Position numbers and translations under genes: made by a program | DNA from: Ruminococcus sp. CAG:254 | Lineage (GTDB): Bacteria > Bacillota > Clostridia > Oscillospirales > Ruminococcaceae | DNA length: 18,255 nt | Assembly: GCA_000433635.1 (NCBI GenBank) | Contig: HF997882.1 | Span: 10,041 to 28,295, forward strand | Direction: 5' to 3' | Shown: in pieces, positions 1 to 8,090 of the stretch | How the letters are laid out: every line of letters starts with the position of its first letter | Position numbering within the stretch: the first letter of the stretch is position 1 | The notes under the pieces: model-generated | Told to the model about the DNA's origin: nothing | Databases searched by the model: none | What the model saw: only the letters and a program-made list of their open reading frames with translations

Positions 1-924
1 CGGAGAAAGAGTGTCGTTGATTACGGCAACGTCGACCACATCAAGGAAAAAATTCATTTCATCTATGCCGACATGACCGATGAAATTTCTCTGATTCGTG
101 CGATGCAGATTTCACAGGCAGATGAAGTTTACAATCTGGCAGCACAGTCTTTTGTTGCGACCAGCTGGGAACAGCCGATGGCAACCGCTGAAATTGACGC
201 ACTGGGCGTTACAAAAATGCTGGAAGCAATCAAGTTTGTAAAGCCGTCTTGCCGGTTCTATCAGGCATCGACTTCTGAAATGTTCGGTCTGGTACAGGAA
301 ATGCCGCAGACGGAAAAGACTCCGTTTTATCCGAGAAGCCCGTACGGCGTTGCAAAGCTGTATGGTCACTGGATTACCAAGAACTATCGGGAGAGCTTCA
401 ACCTGTTTGCCTGCTCCGGTATCCTGTTCAACCATGAATCGGAACGCAGAGGGCTGGAATTTGTCACCAGAAAGATTACCACCGCAGCTGCTCGGATTTC
501 TCTGGGCTTGCAGGATCATGTAGAACTGGGCAATCTGGATGCAAAACGAGACTGGGGTCACTCTAAGGACTATGTTCGTGCAATGTGGCTGATGCTTCAA
601 CAGGATGCACCGGATGATTATGTCATTGCAACCAATGAAACCCGTACCGTTCGGGAATTTGTTGAGATTGCGTTTGCTCATGTGGGCATTGAAATTGCAT
701 GGCAGGGCAGCGGTACCGATGAAATCGGTGTGGATCGCAAGACAGGCAAGACGGTTGTCACCATCAATCCGCAGTTCTTCCGTCCGGCAGAAGTACAGGT
801 CTTGTTGGGCAATCCGGCAAAGGCAGAAGAGAAACTCGGCTGGAAGCGGGAAATTTCGTTCAAGGAACTGGTAGAACGGATGGTTCGCCACGACTTGGAA
901 CTGGCAAAAAAAGAAGTACAGTAA
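1..924 (+). CDS. gmd: GDP-mannose 4,6-dehydratase, 5' end cut by window
   Basis: Converts GDP-D-mannose to GDP-4-keto-6-deoxy-D-mannose in the cytosol, the first step towards GDP-linked 6-deoxyhexoses. The frame is open from base 1 and the first 24 residues already look like the family (DYGNVDHIKEKIHFIYADMTD), so the ATG at 73 is internal. About 40 N-terminal residues, including the GxxGxxG nucleotide loop, lie outside the window. The short-chain dehydrogenase catalytic set is present with the spacing of E. coli Gmd: T91, E93, Y115 and K119 of the visible residues (STSEMFG, then SPYGVAK). An NLAAQSFV motif precedes it. It ends 30 bp before a GT4 glycosyltransferase and shares the operon with an RMD-type reductase, which points to D-rhamnose or a related sugar rather than L-fucose. 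The identification is strong. Confidence 0.95.
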   Translation, partial: RRKSVVDYGNVDHIKEKIHFIYADMTDEISLIRAMQISQADEVYNLAAQSFVATSWEQPMATAEIDALGVTKMLEAIKFVKPSCRFYQASTSEMFGLVQEMPQTEKTPFYPRSPYGVAKLYGHWITKNYRESFNLFACSGILFNHESERRGLEFVTRKITTAAARISLGLQDHVELGNLDAKRDWGHSKDYVRAMWLMLQQDAPDDYVIATNETRTVREFVEIAFAHVGIEIAWQGSGTDEIGVDRKTGKTVVTINPQFFRPAEVQVLLGNPAKAEEKLGWKREISFKELVERMVRHDLELAKKEVQ

Positions 925-954
925 ATCAATTTTGCAGAAAAAGGAGGGAACGGC

Positions 955-2115
955 ATGCGGATTGCCTTGGATGCACTGCCATTGGTCAGCAGTCGCATGA
1001 CTGGAATTGGATATTGTGAAGCCGGACAGGTACAAGCGATGATGATGCTGCATCCGGAAGAGCAGTATGTCCTACAGTTTTTTGACAAAGGCGATGGGGC
1101 AGAAAAACGGAAACGGCTGTATTATTACGAACAGCAGCGAAATGTCAGCGTTCGACAGGGGCATTTTTCCGGCTATCTGTACCGTCTGATGACCACGGCA
1201 ATTCCGCTGCCGTATCGTGCATTTTTTGGAAAAGATGTGGATATTACACACTTTTTCAATTATATCATTCCGCCGGGAGTTGCTGGAAAGCGAATTGTAA
1301 CCGTACATGATATGGTTTATAAGACGTTTCCGGAAACCGTACGGGGACGGACACGCTTCATGTTGGAATCCGGCTTGCAGCGTTCGCTGCATCGGGCAGA
1401 TTTGATTGTGACCGACTCGGAATTTTCCAAAACGGAAATCATCCGGTATTTTCCGGCGACCGAAGAACGGATTCGAGTTGTGCCCTGTGGTGTGGATAAG
1501 CTGCGGTTTTCTCCGATGCCGCCGGCAGCTGCTCCGGCAATTGAAGAGCTGAAACGGCGGATGCACTTACAGGCGAATTATTTTCTCTATCTGGGAACAT
1601 TAGAGCCTCGAAAGAACTTAGACCGCTTGATTCGGGCATATGCCCTCTTAAAGCAGCAGCATCCGGATGCACCGCAGCTGGTGCTAGCTGGCGGTTATGG
1701 CTGGCGGAATAATCACATTTATCAGTTGGTGCAGACACTGCATTTAGAGGACGATGTGTTATTTACCGAATATGTACCAGAAGAAGATGTGCAGCCGCTG
1801 CTGTGCGGAGCAATGGCGTTTGTGTTCCCCTCTGTTTATGAGGGCTTTGGTATGCCACCGCTGGAGGCAATGGCGTGCGGAACACCAGTCTTGACAACAC
1901 GGGCAGCCTCTCTGCCGGAAGTGGTAGGCGATGCCGCTGTGATTGTTGACCCACACCATACCGAGGACATTGCACAGGGACTGGAGAAGCTATTCCTAGA
2001 TGCAGCACTGCGGGAACGACTGCAAAAAGAGGGCTTACGGCGAGCAGCAATGTTTTCTTGGGAAAACGCAGCCGCTGCCCTTTATGATGTTTATCAGGAG
2101 GCACTGACACGATGA
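955..2115 (+). CDS. GT4-family glycosyltransferase (first of two)
   Basis: A 386-aa GT-B fold glycosyltransferase of CAZy family GT4, expected to add a sugar (mannose or 6-deoxymannose is plausible here) to a lipid-linked glycan on the cytoplasmic face. The N-terminal half carries LDALPLVSSRMTGIG and VTVHDM motifs. The C-terminal donor domain has YLGTLEPRKN and the ExFGxxxxE nucleotide-sugar motif (E296 and E304 in EGFGMPPLE), followed by EAMACGTPV. The start is set by a GGAGGG site seven bases ahead of the ATG. The stop overlaps the next gene by four bases (ATGA), so the two are translationally coupled. It resembles the WbpZ/WbpY/MtfB type of enzyme, but donor and acceptor cannot be read from sequence. 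No membrane span is evident. Confidence 0.9.
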   Translation: MRIALDALPLVSSRMTGIGYCEAGQVQAMMMLHPEEQYVLQFFDKGDGAEKRKRLYYYEQQRNVSVRQGHFSGYLYRLMTTAIPLPYRAFFGKDVDITHFFNYIIPPGVAGKRIVTVHDMVYKTFPETVRGRTRFMLESGLQRSLHRADLIVTDSEFSKTEIIRYFPATEERIRVVPCGVDKLRFSPMPPAAAPAIEELKRRMHLQANYFLYLGTLEPRKNLDRLIRAYALLKQQHPDAPQLVLAGGYGWRNNHIYQLVQTLHLEDDVLFTEYVPEEDVQPLLCGAMAFVFPSVYEGFGMPPLEAMACGTPVLTTRAASLPEVVGDAAVIVDPHHTEDIAQGLEKLFLDAALRERLQKEGLRRAAMFSWENAAAALYDVYQEALTR

Positions 2116-3233
2116 GCAGACCGCTTCGGATTTTACTGGTAAACAAAGCTTATCCGCCGCATATTGGCGGCATTGAAACGCTGGTGCGGCAGTATGCACG
2201 CTGTTTTCAGACGCAGTTTTCCGCAGAGGTACAAGTTTTGGTCTGTCAGGAAAAGGGCAAAACGGCACGGGAAACCATCGAGGGTGTTCCGGTGCTGCGA
2301 GCTGGGAGTATTGGGACTTATTTTTCCTGTCCGCTCTCCGGTTCGTTTCTCCGTTATTTTCGGAAGTATGCCAAACAAGCGGATGTGGTGATGATTCATA
2401 TGCCGTTTCCTTTGGCAGATTTGGCGTGCTTGCTCTCCGGATATCGGGGACGGGTCGTGCTAGCGTGGCATAGCGATGTCATCAAGCAGAAGACCTTGCT
2501 GCGGTTTTACGCACCATTGCTGCGGTGGCTGCTCCGGCGAGCAGATTGTATTCTGACTGCAACACAGGGACATATTGACAGTTCTGCATTTCTTCCAGCC
2601 GTTCGGGAAAAATGCAAGGTGATTCCCTATGGCATTGACCTTGCAGCCTATCGGGCAGCCCCAGCATATCCGGTTTTACAACCGCATTCCAATCACCCGA
2701 AAGCCGTCAAGGCGTTGTTTGTAGGGCGGCTGGTCTACTATAAGGGCGTAACAATTTTGCTGAAAGCGATGCAGCAGGTGCAAAATTGTGAATTGTTTCT
2801 GATTGGCAGCGGAAAGCTACAGGATACCTTGCAGCAGATGGCAGAAGGTATGGACACGGTGCATTTTCTCGGCAGCCTGTCCGATGCAGATTTACGGGCA
2901 GCCTTGCAGGAATGTGATTTTCTGGTGCTGCCGTCTGTGGCAAACAGCGAAGCATTCGGACTGGTGCAGTTGGAGGCGATGGTTTATGGAAAGCCTGTCA
3001 TCAATACCGCTTTGCCAACGGGTGTGCCACATGTCAGCTTAGATGGAGAAACAGGACTGACTGTTCCGCCGGAATCGGAAACTGCTCTGGCAAAGGCGAT
3101 GCAAACGCTGGTATCGGATGCGGATTTGCGGAGAAGATACGGAGCAGCTGCAAAGAAACGAGTCGAAACGGTTTTTGCGGAAGATGTGGTCATGCAGCAG
3201 GTTTATGATGTGCTGAAAGATTCCATTTTATAA
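2112..3233 (+). CDS. GT4-family glycosyltransferase (second of two)
   Basis: A 373-aa GT4 glycosyltransferase whose start overlaps the stop of the preceding transferase at ATGA. The N-terminus has YPPHIGGIE, the classic acceptor-side glycine loop of GT4 enzymes. AWHSDVIKQK sits near residue 120 and VIPYGIDL closes the N-terminal domain. The donor domain has FVGRLVYYKGV and the E280/E288 pair (SEAFGLVQLE), then VYGKPVINTALPTGVPHV and the GETGLTVPP segment. It is similar in kind to WbpX-like D-rhamnosyl or mannosyl transferases, but the specificity is inference from the gmd/rmd neighbours. The next gene starts 51 bp downstream with no terminator between, so all five genes are probably on one message. 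Confidence 0.9.
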   Translation: MSRPLRILLVNKAYPPHIGGIETLVRQYARCFQTQFSAEVQVLVCQEKGKTARETIEGVPVLRAGSIGTYFSCPLSGSFLRYFRKYAKQADVVMIHMPFPLADLACLLSGYRGRVVLAWHSDVIKQKTLLRFYAPLLRWLLRRADCILTATQGHIDSSAFLPAVREKCKVIPYGIDLAAYRAAPAYPVLQPHSNHPKAVKALFVGRLVYYKGVTILLKAMQQVQNCELFLIGSGKLQDTLQQMAEGMDTVHFLGSLSDADLRAALQECDFLVLPSVANSEAFGLVQLEAMVYGKPVINTALPTGVPHVSLDGETGLTVPPESETALAKAMQTLVSDADLRRRYGAAAKKRVETVFAEDVVMQQVYDVLKDSIL

Positions 3234-3284
3234 CAAATATAAATATAAAAGTTGCAATTTCATTCAAAAGAAAGGGAAATGATT

Positions 3285-4247
3285 ATGAAAGCAATGCTGA
3301 TTGGCGGTGCTGGATTTGTTGGAAAACATCTTGCAATCCATCTCGCAAATACTTATGGCTGGGAGATTGTCATTACAGGGCTGCCGGAAGAACGGGAAGC
3401 AATCGAACGCAGCAGCTTAGGACGTTTTATTCCGGTGAACATCTTAGAAAAAGGACAGATTCAGGCAGTATTGGAGCAGGAACGGCCGCATTATATTTTC
3501 CATCTGGCAGCACAGAGTTCCGTTGCCCGTTCTTGGAAGAATCCGCAGGCAACCATTGATGTGAATATCAAGGGCTGTGCGAACTTGCTGGATGCCATTC
3601 GTTCCATAGAAATTTACGACCCAAAGATATTATTGATTGGTTCGGGCGATGAATATGGCAGATTGCCGGATGGCATTCGAGTGGTTTCAGAAACAACGCT
3701 GCCGTGTCCGGGCAATCCATATGCCATGACAAAAGCTGCACAGACGATGTTAGGGCAGGTTTATGCCCATGCTTACCGGATGCATATTGTTCTGGCAAGA
3801 CCGTTCAATCACATTGGGCCAGGACAGATGGCAGGCTTCGTTGTATCGGACTTCTGCAAGCAGGTTGCAGAGATTTTGAACGGTGCAGAGCCAGTGGTAC
3901 GGGTTGGCAATCTGACTGCTTCTCGGGACTTTACAGATGTTCGGGACGTGGTACGGGCATATGGTTTGCTGATTCAGCATGGCGTACCGGGTGAAATCTA
4001 CAACATTGGTTCGGGAACAGCCGTTTCCATTCAGTCGCTGTTAGATGAAATCATCCGGCAGAGTGGCATTTCTATTTCAGTACAGCATGACCCACAGAAA
4101 TTCCGCCCGGTAGATTATCCAAGCATTGCAGCAGATATTTCAAAGTTGCAGCGAGCAATTGACTGGAAGCCGGAAATTTCGCTGGAGCGTACCATTGCAG
4201 ATACATTGACAGACTGGCAGATTCGGTTGAAGAACAAGGTCAATTGA
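3285..4247 (+). CDS. rmd: GDP-6-deoxy-D-lyxo-4-hexulose reductase-like (RMD type) SDR
   Basis: A 320-aa extended short-chain dehydrogenase. It has the Rossmann loop GGAGFVG (residues 7-13), HLAAQSSV, the S120-G-D-E-Y-G motif typical of RMD enzymes, and the YxxxK pair Y146/K150 (NPYAMTKAAQ), followed by RPFNHIGPGQ. RMD reduces GDP-4-keto-6-deoxy-D-mannose, the Gmd product, to GDP-D-rhamnose. The related 6-deoxy-D-talose-forming reductases cannot be excluded by eye. The start was chosen at 3285 because AAAGGGA lies about seven bases upstream; the ATGs at 3252 and 3279 have no usable ribosome site or lie too close to it. GDP-L-fucose synthase is less likely because its characteristic residues are not seen. 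Gene order (gmd, two GT4, rmd) supports one pathway. Confidence 0.82.
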   Translation: MKAMLIGGAGFVGKHLAIHLANTYGWEIVITGLPEEREAIERSSLGRFIPVNILEKGQIQAVLEQERPHYIFHLAAQSSVARSWKNPQATIDVNIKGCANLLDAIRSIEIYDPKILLIGSGDEYGRLPDGIRVVSETTLPCPGNPYAMTKAAQTMLGQVYAHAYRMHIVLARPFNHIGPGQMAGFVVSDFCKQVAEILNGAEPVVRVGNLTASRDFTDVRDVVRAYGLLIQHGVPGEIYNIGSGTAVSIQSLLDEIIRQSGISISVQHDPQKFRPVDYPSIAADISKLQRAIDWKPEISLERTIADTLTDWQIRLKNKVN

Positions 4248-4265
4248 TGGAAAAAGGGGTTCAAC

Positions 4266-4874
4266 ATGGAGGAACACACGGAGCAAAAGCGGGTTATGGC
4301 AGATACATATATGGAAGAAGTATGGGAACAGCAAGCAGTCAAAAACTGGTCGAAGCCGATGCATAATTTCGGGGTACGACAGAATGCATTTAATCAGAGT
4401 GCTGACCAGCGGATTCGGGCGTTGGAATCGGAAAATTTACAGCTGCGGACACAGATTCGGACACTGATGCAGCAGACCGAGGAGCTTTCTCAAATTGCCC
4501 AGCGGCAGAAAGAACGGCTGCGGCAGGAAGAGCAGCGAAATCGGGAGATTTTCGGACGGGTTGCAGCAATGCTGGATCGGATGCGGAATGATTTGGATCG
4601 TGTGCGGCTTTCTACCCAGCTGAATAGCAATGCCATTGACCGGCTGATGCTGGAGGATGAAGCAGAACCAGAGGCAGTGGAAGAGCCATTGACCACGATG
4701 GAAGAACCAGCAGAAGAAGTACTGGAAACGCTAGAGGAAGCAGAAACAGTAGAAACCGTTGCAGCAGTGGAATCCATTGAACCAGAAGCAGAACCGGAGC
4801 AGGTGACAGAATCTATAGACGAGCCTGTTGCACCGGAAACAACGATTAAACCGAAAGACAGCTATGTAGAATGA
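4266..4874 (+). CDS. coiled-coil protein with acidic tail, unknown function
   Basis: I do not recognise the family. The 202-aa protein has no signal peptide or membrane span. Residues about 47-125 form a heptad-rich coiled coil dense in Q, E, R and L (LESENLQLRTQIRTL... RQKERLRQEEQRNREI). From about residue 130 the chain is a low-complexity Glu/Pro/Thr/Val tail that is strongly acidic. A site AAGGGG lies six bases before the start, 18 bp after the rmd stop, and a strong terminator follows at 4926-4970, making this the last gene of the polysaccharide operon. It may be a cytosolic scaffold or a chain-length/assembly factor for the glycan machinery, but that rests only on position. Confidence 0.8.
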   Translation: MEEHTEQKRVMADTYMEEVWEQQAVKNWSKPMHNFGVRQNAFNQSADQRIRALESENLQLRTQIRTLMQQTEELSQIAQRQKERLRQEEQRNREIFGRVAAMLDRMRNDLDRVRLSTQLNSNAIDRLMLEDEAEPEAVEEPLTTMEEPAEEVLETLEEAETVETVAAVESIEPEAEPEQVTESIDEPVAPETTIKPKDSYVE

Positions 4875-4925
4875 GATTGCAGGAGATTTTTTAGTATTCT
4901 TGCAGGTGATGATAGATGGATACAG

Positions 4926-4974
4926 AAAAAGCCGTTCCTGATACAGAATCGTATCAGGAACGGCTTTCTTTTTG
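4926..4974 (+). terminator. intrinsic terminator of the polysaccharide operon
   Basis: A perfect 14-bp stem (4931-4944 with 4951-4964, loop AGAATC) is preceded by an A5 run and followed by TTTCTTTTTG. It lies 52 bp after the coiled-coil gene. Its sequence is clearly related to the hairpin at 5405-5453. Confidence 0.92.
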
Positions 4975-5058
4975 TGTTCAAATCTTGTCATTTTTTACAA
5001 CAAATTTTATTGGTCATTGTGCAGTTGTACAAAATTGTTGGTTTTTCACAAAAAGTGC

Positions 5059-5086
5059 TTGCAAAAAAAAAAAAAAACAGTATAAT
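5059..5086 (+). promoter_or_regulatory. sigma-A promoter with A15 spacer tract
   Basis: TTGCAA (5059-5064) and TATAAT (5081-5086) are separated by 16 bp consisting almost entirely of the end of an A15 run (5063-5077). It would start a message near 5093 with a 70-nt leader into the 52-aa gene. The leader includes a 12-bp palindrome, CTTAAGCTTAAG. Confidence 0.72.
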
Positions 5087-5161
5087 ATGTACAACGACAT
5101 TGACCAGTCAAGTCGTATAAACTTAAGCTTAAGAATCTATCAAGTTGGAGGTGATAGAAAC

Positions 5162-5320
5162 ATGAATAAGTACACAGTTGTTTTTAAGTATTCTAGCGAT
5201 GGAGAACATTGGTGTCATACTTCGAGAATCATTGAAGCAGAATCGGATTTTAGTGCTATGGAAATGATTAAAAGCCGTTATCCCTATGTTGAAATTGTTG
5301 GTGTACGCAAAACAGGATAA
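5162..5320 (+). CDS. small protein, 52 aa, unknown function
   Basis: I do not recognise a named family. The ATG at 5162 is chosen over upstream codons because GGAGGTGA sits seven bases ahead of it and the promoter lies at 5059-5086. The chain (MNKYTVVFKYSSDGEHW...) alternates beta-like stretches with one helix-like stretch (SDFSAMEMIKSRYP) and ends in a short strand (VEIVGVRK). This suggests a compact beta-alpha-beta fold of the kind seen in many small clostridial and phage proteins. It has no signal peptide, membrane span or cysteine pair. It is monocistronic between two terminators. Its strong ribosome site and promoter suggest good expression. Confidence 0.75.
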   Translation: MNKYTVVFKYSSDGEHWCHTSRIIEAESDFSAMEMIKSRYPYVEIVGVRKTG

Positions 5321-5404
5321 GTCTTTTTCATTGTGTGAAGCACTGTTTCAAGGGATGCATTTGTATACTTTGTTATAGTGGAAAGTATCATAAAATCGGT
5401 ACAG

Positions 5405-5453
5405 AAAAAACCGTTCTCGGTACAGAAGTATACCGGGAACGGTTTTTCTTTTT
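5405..5453. terminator. bidirectional terminator between convergent genes
   Basis: A stem formed by 5410-5422 and 5431-5442 (one G-T pair and small asymmetry) is flanked by A6 on the left and T5 plus CTTTTTG on the right. It can stop the 52-aa gene's message on + and the 805-aa gene's message on -. Confidence 0.85.
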
Positions 5454-5475
5454 GATCTAACAGGCAATTGAGAAA

Positions 5476-7893
5476 TTAAGAATAGTCTACCAAATCAAAT
5501 GCAGTAACTCTGCCGTTCTCAATGTAGAACGAATATGCCTTCTGCCCATTGGAAACCGTATCATAGATGGAAACCACATAGGAGCTGGCAGTTTCTGCTT
5601 CTGGAACAATGTCAACATTAAACTGTGCTTCCAAGTCTGCAACGGAACTGCCAATGCCGACAACGCCAACTCGAATATCAGATGGTGCACCTTCATAGAC
5701 TTCTACTTCAAAGATATTGCAAGCCTGTGCATCGGTCGGGGAAGTGGACATATTTTCCAGCCCAAGGGTCAGCGTAGCATCCGAATTGGAATACCAATTG
5801 TAATCCTGTGATTCAATGGTTGGGTCAACGGAACAGTCCACCAGCTTAATCAAATCCATGTTGTTTTCATAGAACCGGAACAGCTTTCCGCCGTTGTAAG
5901 TAATGGCAGCAATGGAAAGATCTGCATCAATCCGCTGTTCGTTGTCAGAAGAATCGGTTGTGTCTGTGGTGTCCGTTGGAACTTCTGTTTCGACACCGTC
6001 TTCTACCGGTCTATCACTATCTGCTGGCAAGGTGGTAATGTCGGAATCAGAACTCTGTGTATTCAAATCATCTCCGCCATTGATTTCATCATAAATGGAA
6101 TCGGCAAAGTTGTCCGCATCCTGAATGCCCAGTGCAGTCGCAATCTTTTTCAGGCAGTCCTTTGTCTGTGTGCCATCGCCAAAGTAAGCGTCCTTTGTAG
6201 CATCATCGGACAAGTCCAAAGAATCCGATGGAATATTCAGTGCCAAGTCGTCGCCCTTGTCGGTGCTTAGCGTGCAGGAGATGGTTGCATAGTTAGTGCC
6301 GCCAACTGCCCAGTCAACGGAGAATGTCTGTGACTTTCCATCTGAATCCAGACTCAAGGTGAACAGATTTGGTTCATCCTCTGTGGAAGCGGTCAGACTG
6401 CCGGAGCAGTATCCCCGTTCGTCATCAACAATCTTGAAATCTTCCAGATCCAGCAGAACAGAATTTTCTTCCAGAGCAACCGTGATTGTGCCGCTGTAGG
6501 TATCCTTAGAACCTTCAGACAGAACCCCGCTGACGTTCAGCCCGTTGACATCGAAATAAACGCCAATTTGCTTGCCATCTTTTCCGGCATAGCATTCCAA
6601 CAAAGAGGAATCAGCGTCGTCGGGATCTGCAATGCGGCAGCCGCGAATCGTTCCGGTTGGGTCAACATAGAGGGTGACAGTTGCCGATTCTGTAACAGTG
6701 GTGTCGTTCCAGTTGTCCAGAGCTTCTTGCAGGTTGGATTGAAATTCGTCTTCTGTCATCAAATCTGATGCAGCGAAATAGTGCGAGATGGTACTGTCTT
6801 CTTTCACTTCTTCGAGTAATTCCTTGACAACGGTTTTCAGTTCATCGCCCTGATAGGTTGCTTCAAGGGCAGTGTAAGAAAATGTTGTGTCTGCAATGTT
6901 TAGTTCCTGATTTTTCAGCAGGGCAATGGTCGCATCGCTGTCAGCAATAATTTCACCGTACCGCTGGAACATACTGTTCAGGTCAGAGGGAGAAATGCGG
7001 TCTTCGAGGACTTCCGGTGTCAGGAACAGGGAAGAGGAATTCAGTGCGGAGGAGTCGATAGAAGAATCAAATTCGTCAGAGAGGTCATATTCTTCTTCGG
7101 TGAGGGTTTCAACGTCTTGCCATGTCATGGAAAGATACTGGTCGGACAGAGATGGAATCTGCAAATAGATATTGTTGGCATCCATCACAGCGTTGCCCTC
7201 TAAGACATCTTCACCGTTGAGGGTAATCGTTACTGTTCCGCCCATCTTGTCAGCTTCTGCTTTTCCGCTGAAAGCGATTGCAGCAGATGTCAGCGTAATG
7301 GTTTCATCGGTATCAACATCGCTGTTGAGTTCTTCCTGCAACTTTTTCTGTCCTTCTTCACTGAGAGTGATGTTCATAGACAGATTGGATTGCGGTTCTT
7401 CCTTGGAGCGAGAGAGGGAACTGTCGTAGCGGTCAGAAACCGAACGCCCCCAGTCCTTTGTATTTTTTTCAATGACCCATTGATAATAATCGCTTTCGCT
7501 GCTGAAATTCATCTTTGCAAAGTTCTTTACGGTGTCGCTGGCAGCATAGGCAATGCCTGTTCCTGCTCCGAGGACAACCACAGCACTAATCACAGAGATA
7601 ACAGCGATTTTCCAGCCCTTCATTTTCTTTTTGGACTTTGCACCGACAATCTGACCATTCAGCGAGAAGTCAGGCTGCTGAAATGGCGGTGGTGTCTGGG
7701 AAAAAGAAGGCGGAGTTTCTGGCTGCGGTGGAGTGGTTGTTGCATCCGCAGACGGGGCAGGCTGTTGAAACGGATTTGCTGCCGAAGCAGCAGCGGCATC
7801 ATTTGCCGGGGTCGAAGTTGGGGTTGCATCGTTTTGCGGCGGTGCGAAACCAGTGTGGTCTGATTCCGGCAGATTATTTTTAAAATCGTCCAT
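5476..7893 (-). CDS. large single-pass membrane protein, extracellular domains, unknown function
   Basis: An 805-aa protein whose family I cannot name. Residues 1-88 are Pro/Ala/Thr/Gln-rich and presumably cytoplasmic (repeated PPQ and FQQP). A basic KSKKKMKGWK stretch then precedes one hydrophobic span at about 95-117, so the following roughly 690 residues should lie outside. The outer part has mixed beta-rich sequence with many Asp/Ser/Thr residues, a Ser/Thr/Asp linker around 615-660, and a C-terminal domain of about 145 residues (ITYNGGKLFRFYENN...). The start has AAAGGAG seven bases upstream and a consensus promoter behind it. Similar Pro-rich head plus span architectures occur in clostridial surface or envelope-stress proteins. 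No enzyme motif is seen. It is a stand-alone gene. Confidence 0.85.
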   Translation of the reverse strand: MDDFKNNLPESDHTGFAPPQNDATPTSTPANDAAAASAANPFQQPAPSADATTTPPQPETPPSFSQTPPPFQQPDFSLNGQIVGAKSKKKMKGWKIAVISVISAVVVLGAGTGIAYAASDTVKNFAKMNFSSESDYYQWVIEKNTKDWGRSVSDRYDSSLSRSKEEPQSNLSMNITLSEEGQKKLQEELNSDVDTDETITLTSAAIAFSGKAEADKMGGTVTITLNGEDVLEGNAVMDANNIYLQIPSLSDQYLSMTWQDVETLTEEEYDLSDEFDSSIDSSALNSSSLFLTPEVLEDRISPSDLNSMFQRYGEIIADSDATIALLKNQELNIADTTFSYTALEATYQGDELKTVVKELLEEVKEDSTISHYFAASDLMTEDEFQSNLQEALDNWNDTTVTESATVTLYVDPTGTIRGCRIADPDDADSSLLECYAGKDGKQIGVYFDVNGLNVSGVLSEGSKDTYSGTITVALEENSVLLDLEDFKIVDDERGYCSGSLTASTEDEPNLFTLSLDSDGKSQTFSVDWAVGGTNYATISCTLSTDKGDDLALNIPSDSLDLSDDATKDAYFGDGTQTKDCLKKIATALGIQDADNFADSIYDEINGGDDLNTQSSDSDITTLPADSDRPVEDGVETEVPTDTTDTTDSSDNEQRIDADLSIAAITYNGGKLFRFYENNMDLIKLVDCSVDPTIESQDYNWYSNSDATLTLGLENMSTSPTDAQACNIFEVEVYEGAPSDIRVGVVGIGSSVADLEAQFNVDIVPEAETASSYVVSIYDTVSNGQKAYSFYIENGRVTAFDLVDYS

Positions 7894-7928
7894 GAAAATA
7901 CTCCTTTTTATAAAAATAGACTGTTCGT

Positions 7929-7957
7929 ATTATATCATATTTTTTTTCAAAAGTCAA
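7929..7957 (-). promoter_or_regulatory. sigma-A promoter of the 805-aa membrane protein gene
   Basis: On the minus strand TTGACT (7952-7957) and TATAAT (7929-7934) are 17 bp apart. The spacer contains an A8 tract. The expected start lies about 30 bp before the start codon. Confidence 0.85.
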
Positions 7958-8015
7958 CGATTACAAAAAAGTGTTTTTTGCCAGTTTGGTTCTCAAAAGC
8001 AGGAAAAAAGAAAAA

Positions 8016-8052
8016 GCAAAAACCGCAAATCCTTGGTTTGGATTTGCGGTTT
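8016..8052 (-). terminator. intrinsic terminator of rny
   Basis: A 12-13 bp stem (8020-8032 with 8040-8052, loop TTGGTTT) is followed on the minus strand by a U-rich run. It sits 39 bp after the rny stop codon. Confidence 0.85.
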
Positions 8053-8090
8053 CAAGATACTTTTTGGAGTCCATCGAAATCTGGTGGTGA

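Noticed and set aside
112..1053. Minus-strand open frame of 313 codons
   Set aside because: It lies antisense to gmd and the first glycosyltransferase, with low-complexity composition (rich in H, C, F) and no ribosome site; a shadow of the real genes.
7390..7863. Plus-strand open frame of 157 codons
   Set aside because: Antisense to the 805-aa gene; its W/R/C-rich repeats are the reverse of the Pro/Gln-rich head.
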